DNA of 64,000 bases from positions 107,023,527 through 107,087,526 of the forward strand of contig JBOZIK010000001.1 of assembly GCA_051453625.1 (NCBI GenBank), in the 5' to 3' direction. Shown piece after piece: positions 55,011-64,000 of this stretch (its first letter is position 1; each line of letters starts with the position of its first letter). The position numbers and the translations under genes are program-made. This DNA is from Welwitschia mirabilis. Lineage: Eukaryota; Gnetophyta; Gnetopsida; Welwitschiales. Under the pieces are notes generated by a model. The model saw only the letters and a list, made by a program, of their open reading frames with translations, was not told the DNA's origin and made no database searches.

Positions 55011-58000
55011 CTTCATTCCAAACTATGTTTTGTAATATATGATTCAAATGTGAAGGGGATTTCTTAATGGATTTTACATTTTCTTGGTGAAACTTCTTTT
55101 TGTAAATCTCTATTGAACTAGGTAAAATATCCTATGTTCTCTTTTAGAGTTTGGATTAGCTTAGCCTTATAATTGAATTCTAAATTATCATTAATAACTA
55201 GAGGTCTAGGTTTTTTACATTAAGAAAGATGTATTTTTATATTTGTCAGTAATTCTTTAAGTTTTAGATTCTACTGATCTTTAGATTTCATGGAGATTTA
55301 TTGATTAGCTAGAAATTCAAATAGTAGTACTCTTCTATGGTTATAGTTTCATCACATTATTTAAAAATTCTTATTAGTCCCAAGGTTTTGTAAAACTATG
55401 GATGCATAGTTTGATAGTAGTATCTCAATCAAGTAATCCATGATGTATCGTTTTCTTATTTATCATTACTAGTATAGTGGGTTATCCATAATTCTTATGT
55501 TTAAGCAATATCTTGTTCTTCACCATTTGAATGATGTTTTCAACTAAAGTGTACTTCTCAAGGGATGAATCTTCTTTTCTATATCTAACATAATTCTTTA
55601 ATGTATTTGGTGTAGAATAATGTGTTATTACAAGCATTAAATAGTTGAATTTACAATTTCCTATCTTTAAATATTTGATTAAAATTTTCATGTCCACAAG
55701 ATCTTCTTTCAATTACATATGAAATGGTGGTATAGCTATTGACTTAGCTATTATAGTTATGGGTATAGTAGTATTAGAAGTTTTTTTTTTTTTTTAATAA
55801 CCTACCATCTCCAATTTGTCATTTTGTTAAATTTTTTTATTCTATTGTTATTTTTGAATGCTTCTATTTTATCTAATTTTATTTATATTTTTTAAATACT
55901 AATAATTTTACATTATTTTCATAGTCTTTTCACTTCTAATCATCATAGATCATTCATGTTTAAAAGGTTTATTTATAGGATTGGGTTTTTCTTAGGAAGC
56001 TAAACTTAGTTTTGCTTCTACATAAAGTCTCTCAGAATTCTTTCACATTTATAACGTTTTCATTCATTAAATACATATGTAATTTCACATCTTTTATCAT
56101 TGTCTATTATTGATAAAATTGTCTAAATCTGAAATTACTATTGTTACTTTGACAAATGCTACCTTGGAATAGACATCTATATGAACTTTATTAGTATGAC
56201 ACTCTTTGTTATTAACTTTGGTATTTTAACCATTATGATTTCTAATTGTTACTAGGGTATCTTAGTTGTGGATGTGAAATTGTAGTTGTGGAACATTACT
56301 ATCATTTCTTTAACTTTGTAAAATATGTATTTCCATGCTTCAAAATCTTGAACTTCATGTTTTGTTTGTTTACAAAGAGCACACAAGTTAAAATTATTTA
56401 TAGTTATTACATACAAATGCATTTATTCTTGTTGTACTTGTGGTATAATAAGCAAATTTTATTGTGGAACTAGTTGTGATGACATTATAAACTATACTAG
56501 AGTTGGAGGAGTTTTTACATGAGATATAATAGACACTTATTTTTATTAGATAGATGTTCCTCTTATTATCCTTTACATCATTTTCTTAATATTTTTCACT
56601 TCTATAGCTTATTCTTAATAAAATTAAACTTGTATAGTTAGTCTTATTGTTCATATTTGTCTTTTATCAACTAATTACTCTAGGTTCTTAAAAGATTATC
56701 TAAGGGTTTTATTTAAAATGTTTTTCTTTTTGCTATAAAATGTAATATTGGCTTATATATTTCTCTAAGCCTTTAATGAAATTTTGTAGTTGTTTATGAG
56801 ATTAGAAACTCCTAACAATGATTTCATTTACATATTTGGTAAAACATTCGTATGCTTTTCCATAGTTCTTTTCATCATTATATTAAAAAAACATTAGCTA
56901 TTTATTTACTCTACATAGTAGTTCATGAAAAAAAACTTAGTCATGAAGAAATTCTTAAAATTCTTACAAGATTAAATTAAACTTTATAATATTTACAACT
57001 AGAAATTTACTTCATCTTTTAGCATTTTCTTAAATGTAATCATCTTTATTTTATCTATTTTTATAAGTGTTAAAGCTCTAATATGTTTTTTAAACTCTAG
57101 TAGATGTATTATAAAATCATTAATGCCTATTTAATGGAAGGAGAATAAAATTTATATATTCCTTACCTCTACATCTAGTTTGAGGGGAAACACTAATAGT
57201 CTATCTTAGATTTGTCTACATTAAAAGTTGAGATATTTTAGTATTTATCTCAATTAATCTATATTTACAAGACTTAAGCTTTGAAATTTTTAAAATAATC
57301 TTGTTTCATTAGATCTTTTTCTAACTATATTTATGACAATTAAGATGGTAAAGACATCTATTATAGCTATATTGCTAGATTTCATTATATTACTAATGCT
57401 ACGCTTTATATAAGACTTGTTAAGGCATTGTAGTATAATTGCAGGTTAGTTGTAATACAAGGTGGTTTGATGAAACATTTATTCTTAATATATTAGTTTA
57501 TTAAATTAAGCTAAGTGGAGGTAAAAAATTAGAAAATATTGTAATGGGCCTTGTAATGGATGATGTTTGTATAAAAATAATGCTTGAACTATAGTTAATA
57601 CTTTAATTTTAATTTATGAATATAAACTAATGTACATTTTAAGTTGTTAATGGTAAAAGGATGGATTGGACAATTCTTGAATTAGGTATTATATTAAAAT
57701 TTTCTATAATATAACCTAATCTATATTTCTAGTTATTGATATCTTATTTACAACTTGTATATAATTGTTAAAGATCGTGATTCAAATTAGCTAATAATGA
57801 ACTAGTAGTTTGAAGCTTCATGATGGCTATGTTATCTAGATTTATTAGCGTTTTCTCTTACATGCGAAATATGTGGAAAGTAAATACCAATGAAATATTA
57901 TATCATATTTTCCAAATGAGGTATCTGCCATACTGGTAGGGAAATTCCTAGAATTCCTTCTTAAGCTAAGTTAGATTTTGATAGTTGCACTGAATAACTA

Positions 58001-58950
58001 CATTCTTCTTATTTAAGTTTATTCCTTCTATGAAATATAATGATCTTAAATATGGACATGAAATAGTTATTTTAGCTAATATTATTATATTATAGGATTT
58101 GAATTCTTTAACTACTACCTTAGAAGTGGAAGAGTAACTTCCAATCTTTACATTCATAATATCAGAAGAGGTTTTCAAGTACAAACATACTAAAAATAGA
58201 TTATGTTTCAACCAATCCTTGGCTAATAAAAAATGCCTTCTTATTATTTAGACTTATCTAACTATAATAGATCTTCAATAAAGATTTTATTTAAATTTAA
58301 GATATATTGTAGTTATTCTTTATAAAGAGGGAAAAAAGATATAGTTGGATCATATGAATACAACTTATTAGATTTTTAAACCAGGCTGTATTAAATAGTA
58401 ACTTCTTATTTAGATTCTACTATTTTAGGATCTAACTATTGATGCTCTATTCCAAAATTTATGAAGTATATCAACCTTGTTTTATTGTTCAATGTCAACT
58501 TTTGTGGCTTATAGTTTTAGTGGTAGTCATTTCTTATGATGATGTTACTTGTTATGGCATTTCAGATTAAGGACTTATATGAATTAGATATTAAAAAGTT
58601 GGATTTCTATTTCATGTTAGTTACTTATTAGATTTATGTTAAACTTCGGTTATTTATAACTATCTTAAATGCACAAGGAAATTCACAAAGTAAATACTAC
58701 ATGTATCATAATGATATTATAACTTCTAGGAGAAGAATTCTTTCATTTAGTATTTTCCCCTAGTTGTAGTAAGTATTTTAGGTATACTAAGATATAGGTT
58801 TTTTTTCATAATAATAAAGTCTTTAAACTAACTTAAAAAGATTAGGTATACTTAATTCAATCCCAATTTTCAATGTAATTATCTTATAAAGATTTTCATG
58901 TGTCTACCTTTTAAGATCCTATAATCTTTGTAAAGAAACTAATAAGTATT
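55011..58950 (-). pseudogene. Upstream part of the same gypsy element (protease/gag region)
   Basis: By position this should be protease and gag. A possible protease core lies near 55420-55380 on the minus strand (GLLD followed by TTIKLCIHSFTKPW). A 76-codon lysine-rich frame is at 55712-55482. Beyond about 56000 the sequence is too degraded to assign. The short frames near 56246 and 58211 show no motif. Confidence 0.4.
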
Positions 58951-60249
58951 TTCATAGATTTTTTATTTAATAAAAAAGTGAAATAACTAAACATATTAAA
59001 AGTACAATGGATGAAATAAAAATGCAAAATAAATGAAAAATAAACTAGAAATAAATAATAAAGGATAAGCAAAGAAATGACACTGCAAAATCAAAATGAA
59101 ATAAAATAGGGGATAAGGTATTTCATTAAAGTCATTAATTTTGAGTTTTATTTCCCATCCAAGCATCTATCAAATGATTCAAATATGAAGACTCCAAAAG
59201 AATTTTCTGACCATGTCATTAATTAAAGGCAAGCTATAAATAGAGATTTGAGAATGATATCTCCTACCTATATATTTGAATGAACATATTGAAATATCTT
59301 AAATTACCCCATCTTATCAAGTTTATATAAAGATTTAAAGTACAAAAATAAATTCATCTTTGTTCTATTTTAATGCCTATAAAACTATTGTAGATCACTT
59401 ATAAAATTAATCCAAGGTATCTAAAGTTGCATAGACAAAAAATATAGCTAAAATTTGACTCAAAAATATTTAGAAAATGTTAAAGATACTTAGCACTTCT
59501 ACATAATGAATATTTGGCCTTCTTTTTGTAAATGTGTTATAGATTCTTACTAATAGGAAAATCATGGTTAGAAAATAATCATATGAAAATATTAAATTTG
59601 AAATAGTTTATATCTTTTAAAATTCTCTTAAACATTTTTAAATAGCTAACAATTTTGTCTAAGTTCCACTTTCCCAAAATCCTAGTATAATTAATATTTT
59701 TAGCTAACGAAATACAGTTTCCTTTAACTAAAAGATTAATAATGCTTTATTTTTTCAATGAAAAATATTTAATAAATCTAAATCTTAGGTGAGGGCTTAA
59801 TCAATTATTCAAAATTATTACAATTACATACAAATGTGAAACTAGGTAGATGTAAGCGCTACGCAATAATTCCATTTTTTAAAATCACTATAAAAAACAA
59901 ATCTCTTTTTATTTAATACTATTAACTAATTAACCATGAAATTTCTTCTTTCAAATAAAATATTATGCAAAACTAGAACTCTAGCAATAATAGAGTGATT
60001 ACAAGACAAATGCTAAATTATTAGTTAATAACTATAGTTTAATCAATAGTTTCATAGAATTTGAAAGGGATCAACCCCACCTATATTCTTAACTTTTGAG
60101 TTGAATAAAACAGAAAAAAGATTGAAAATATTCAAAGGCCACATAGCTTAAAGCTTTCTTGCCAAGCTTGAGAGCTAGAATAAGCATTAATAATCATTTT
60201 AATGGCAAGAAAAAGATCTTGCTTATGTAAATATGAAATTTTAGGACCA
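58951..60249. other. AT-rich interval, nothing recognised
   Basis: A plus-strand TATA-like word (gctataaatagag) occurs at about 59233, but no LTR boundary could be drawn. It may include the LINE 3' end, although no poly(T) tail was seen on the plus strand. Confidence 0.45.
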
Positions 60250-61340
60250 CTTAATTTAATTTAAGTAATATACTTTTTTCAAGAAAATTTATGAAATCCT
60301 TATTTAATAGTTTAGTACGCAGTAAAAAACTATAAAGCATAGATGAAAGCACATTAATAGATTTAGCTAAAGTAATTATAAAAATAATGTGTTTTACTGA
60401 TTTGCAATGCCTTGATAAGGCCAATGGTTTGTTATGCCATTTTTCAACTTTATCCTTAATCTTTTGAAGCTCAAGATTCCAAGGTATGTCTTGCGAATCT
60501 ATAAGGAAAGTAAAAGTTTCCAATGGTTTAAAGGATTTCTCTAGTTTAAGCCAAGTAATTTGAATATCTAAATTTCAATCATTGATTAAGTACTATTAAT
60601 TGTTAATAACCTTAGACTTCTTTCAATTAATTTTAGAAGTAAAAGATATAAAAATTATCTTAGTGATATACTTGATAGCATTGATGTTGCTATTAGTATA
60701 TATGATACTAAATAAATATCATTACCATACTAGTTAGAAAGAAGATATTTTTCACTAGCTCATAAATCAATTCCTCTTAATAAAGAATGGTATTCACATT
60801 ATCTAAAAAAGTAAGGTAAACCTATTAAATATATCATATATACATGAAAAGTAAAAGGACAACTCTATTAACTAGATATTTACAAAGGAAAGGTCTTAAA
60901 TCTAGTACCATTCATTAAAAGCATAATGGATGCATTAGAAAAAAAGAGTCTTAATATGTTGAATAAATTTATTACCTAAGTGCAAGTGATCTAGAATCTT
61001 AGAAAATATAGCTAGGTAATTCTTAATAAGCCTTAGAAAAATATAATTAAAGAAGTAAATCTTTATTAATTACCATAATCAGAATGCTATTTAAGATCTT
61101 TAACAATTTTCAAAATGTTTTTAAGAATATATTTTATACTTTGGAATCCTATTTTCTCTTCTGATACTAAATGATCAAGAAAAGGCTTAAATTTATTTGT
61201 AATTACTTCAAAAATAATCTTATATGGAATAGATAATAAAGTTATAGCTTATCAATTATTCATAGATAAAGGATGGCCCTACTTAAAAATTAATTTAATA
61301 ATTCTTGAGTTTAATCACTCTCCTATGAAGCCAAATTGAA
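60250..61340 (-). pseudogene. L1-type LINE reverse transcriptase fragment
   Basis: The minus strand near 61280-61140 reads ITLLSIPYKIIFEVITNKFK and FLDHLVSEEKIGF, matching R-P-I-T-L-L-S-x-x-Y-K-I and L-V-S-x-E-Q-x-G-F of non-LTR RT. Around 60950-60750 a degraded R-Q-G-C-P-L-x-P-F-L-F region follows. The open frame 60523-60251 reads LQKIKDKVEKWHNKPLALSR, then CKSVKHII, matching the post-RT I-K-x-K-x-x-x-W-x-x-x-x-L-S-x-A-G-R segment. The F-x-D-D box was not found. It is a 5'-truncated or decayed copy. Confidence 0.8.
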
Positions 61341-63500
61341 TGCCTTCCTTAAAAACTTTCCAAAGATCTAAATCTAAAAAAATTCAAGCCCATTTGTAAA
61401 ACTAAAGTGGAAAAACATTAATTCCTATAGAAGCACTAGATGACATACCCTATAAAGCTTGATGTATATCTTTAATAGCGACTAAATAATTCTATGCTAA
61501 TATATTAATATTTATAAGAAAAACTATCTACAAAACCATATTTAAATGACTAGGGAGATGATATTCTTAGCAAAGAGCTTTTAACACATGTTTGTAAATA
61601 AAATTTCAAATCTCTTTATATGAATAAAGGTTAACCATATTCTCCAATTTCTTTAATAGTGCTATAGAAAAATCTTCCACTAAATGAGTTGAAATTTTTT
61701 AAATGTAGAATCTCCAACCTATAGCCATTTCAGTTTAGCTTCCAAGTAAGCACCCATGGCATGATAGTTCCCAAGTTCTTTTAATTATAGTATACTATAA
61801 TGTAGAAGTAGAGATCTTAACTTATACAATTACCATAAATAGTCTTATCTTAAAGCCAAAACAAGTGCCTGCAAATTTAATTTTAAACATTTTATTGGTT
61901 AACCTTAAATTATTATAAATGTATTGAGATAATTATTATATTTTAAAAAGGCTTTTAAAACTAAGAAATATATCCTACAAAGTTATAACATCTTAGAGTA
62001 GAACTGCAAGCTTGAATGACAAGATTCTTAAAATTTTAATATTTTAACAACATAATGTTAAAGATAAAAGAATTTTGCATATATTAATAAATTTTATTAG
62101 ATTAAATAAAATAGAAAATGAATAAATAACTAAGTATAAAAACATACCTAAACATGATTATATTTACTAGCTATAGAATATAAAGCATAAATAGTCAAAA
62201 TATGATAGTGATCTCATTTGGCAAATATAGGCTACAGCCATAACAATGATTAACCTAAGTAAATTAGGAGAAACTTCACATCAGTAATGTCATGTTAATA
62301 TAATTTCATCTTGAATGTAAGTTGTAACTCATTAGAAAGTAGAAATAAACCTTAGAGAGAACTTTTATCATTTGCAAATTCAACCATATTAAAATATCTA
62401 ATAATGATTCAATTAATAGAAGGTATATTACTTGAGAGTTTACTCATAAGAAATTTCCATAATACAACCCTATCACAAGGCTATTTTAGAGCATAAATAG
62501 CTAAAACACCAAAAACAAAATTTTGAAACTTAAAACTACACCAAACAAGGTTTTTCCCAATTCTAAAATCAAAAGTATTTGAATTTCATCAATGATGAAT
62601 AAATATCCAAGTTAAATAATCAATTATATTTAATCTAATATATAAAAGTACACTAAAACTCTTGATTTCTAGAAGAGCTAAAGACTCAAGGGACATGGAA
62701 GAAATGGAGTGTCTAAGAGAATAAGCATACTTTACATCTCTTATGCCTATAACAATTTATTATTTGTATTTAATGATGAAATTGTAAAGAAGAATTCTTA
62801 ATTTTCATTGAGTCTTTTGTAACCAAAAAGTTAGAAAAAGCATCATAATATATAGTCAAGTATAGATATGAAATAATGCTTGAATAAAACTAAGGGCAAG
62901 AATAAGGTCAATTAGCACTAATGTGTACATTTTAAATAACTAAAGAAAAATTTTAAAACCCTTTTAATGTTGAGTGATAATACTAATGTTGTCTTTTATG
63001 TTTTCAAAGATAAAAGATATTTTTAAGAATTTCCCATTACTTCTATGATTTACCATTTTGATTACCTAAAATTGGTTTCTAAGCAAGGTTTAATGTGTTC
63101 TTTTACTATGCTAGTACTTGTAGTAGTTATAGTATCCTACATCTCAACCTACATATTGAAATTTAAACTGGAATCTAATTAATAACTTTGACTATCAACT
63201 TGCATAATTACTTATTAAATCTAAGCCTTATATTCCCCTTAGCATTCCATTTGGAATACTAAATCTAATGTGTGATATTTTCAATTTCATTTTATAATAA
63301 TTAATGCAGAAAGGTTTTAACAGTAAATGGGAATATCAGTAAGAATAATGAAAACTAAATAATAATCAAATATTTATTAAAATAAGTAAAAATATCATAG
63401 ACTAAAAAAAAATGCATTACTCATATTTATTGCATAAGACTCGAGAATAAGAGTTGTGATTCTATTCATGTCAAATGAAAGGTCTTAATATAAAAGCCTA
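61341..63500. other. AT-rich interval, possibly LINE 5' part
   Basis: By position an endonuclease domain could lie here on the minus strand, but no convincing motif was seen. Confidence 0.35.
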
Positions 63501-63780
63501 ACTAGGTCATACTACATTTAAATTATAGCATGTGGGATCACTAGGGGATAGGCTGCCTTGATAAGAACTCAGTATGCCCCTTTACAAATCACATGCATGC
63601 CCTTAATTTTTTCAAACACCTCATTTAACCATTATAAAATGATGTAATCTTTTAAAACAATTATTCTACAAGGTTTATATCACTTGAATGGTTACAACAA
63701 TGTTTAATATTTTATCTAACAAATAAATAAATTATTAAAATAGATGACAGTTTACAAAAAATGGTTATGGGATCATTACA
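63501..63780 (-). repeat. End of another gypsy-type LTR
   Basis: The right end is gggatcattaca (63769-63780), so the minus strand starts TGTAATGATCCC, directly after a polypurine tract. The left end was not found, so the start given here is nominal. Confidence 0.5.
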
Positions 63781-63800
63781 AGCTCCCTCCCTTAAGCTTA
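63781..63800 (-). promoter_or_regulatory. Polypurine tract
   Basis: The minus strand reads TTAAGCTTAAGGGAGGGAGC before TGTAATGATCCC, the arrangement seen in Tekay/Del-type elements. It implies a 3' LTR to the left and an internal region running off the right edge of the window. Confidence 0.75.
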
Positions 63801-64000
63801 ATATTTATCCTTAAAGTTCTATTCTTCTAGGGGATTGTTTTGTTATTAGATCTATTCAGCTTTAAAATAGTCACCCTTATCATAGTTTTTTACATTAGTA
63901 AAGAGTTCATTAGTTTTTATCATTATTCTCAAATAAATTTAAATAAATCTCTCTTATGCATTATTTGTTTTTTCAGCTGAATTGATTACTATGAGACAAT

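Noticed and set aside
61155-61175. Primer-site-like word (minus strand TTTAGTATCAGAAGAG)
   Set aside because: It codes for L-V-S-E-E-K in the LINE reverse transcriptase and has no LTR beside it.
1-64000. tRNA, rRNA, CRISPR, organellar insertions, telomeric repeats
   Set aside because: Scanned by eye for cloverleaf-like tRNA genes, rRNA blocks, regular spacer arrays and TTTAGGG runs; none was seen.

Overview
This is nuclear DNA from a land plant with a repeat-rich genome. Three things show it: plant-type Ty1/copia and Ty3/gypsy retrotransposons with tRNA-iMet-type and Athila-type primer sites, a plant-specific DUF4228/PADRE protein, and an L1-type LINE. The deep decay of every element (all pol genes carry stops and frameshifts, CpG is nearly absent) fits a slow-turnover genome such as a gymnosperm, but that is inference. 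No bacterial, organellar, tRNA, rRNA or CRISPR feature was recognised.

Layout, left to right. (1) 1-2172: AT-rich LTR-like DNA with an 11-copy minisatellite. (2) 2178-21918: one Ty1/copia element on the minus strand, with ~1.1-kb LTRs and a perfect 5-bp target duplication (ATCAC). It is split near the start of gag by a ~12.9-kb Athila/Tat-like Ty3/gypsy element (about 7786-20677, also minus) that has its own ~950-bp LTRs, gag-PR-RT-RH-IN, a decayed extra ORF in the env position and a repeat-rich 3' region. (3) 21924-28731: a gypsy RH-IN remnant, then a 1.7-kb LTR with a good primer site on one side and a polypurine tract on the other. (4) 28737-47831: a Ty3/gypsy chromovirus on the minus strand with 415/416-bp LTRs, PBS, PPT, gag-PR-RT-RH-IN, a C-terminal chromodomain and a near-perfect target duplication (ACTAG/ATTAG). 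It is split between integrase and chromodomain by a ~10.3-kb Athila-like complex (29601-39880) with three LTRs. Between its 5' LTR and gag it also holds a plus-strand unit: a repeat array, a promoter-like block and a decayed reading frame of unknown family. (5) About 47837-54682: the only stretch that looks low-copy. It is richer in G+C and CpG, and holds a DUF4228/PADRE gene, a disrupted neighbouring frame, a perfect 17-bp hairpin and a GC-rich island beside an 891-base gap. (6) 54682-64000: gypsy remnants starting with a truncated RT, an L1-type LINE fragment, and one end of another gypsy LTR.

Almost nothing here is likely to encode a working protein. The value of the window is as an archive of nested insertion, of C-to-T decay, and of non-coding structure conserved between elements. 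Ten runs of N (4 to 891 bases) interrupt it. Several are flanked by duplicated sequence, some of which looks like unmerged assembly overlap. Boundaries marked by TG/CA-like ends, PBS, PPT or target duplications are good to a few bases; domain boundaries are approximate because they were read by eye.
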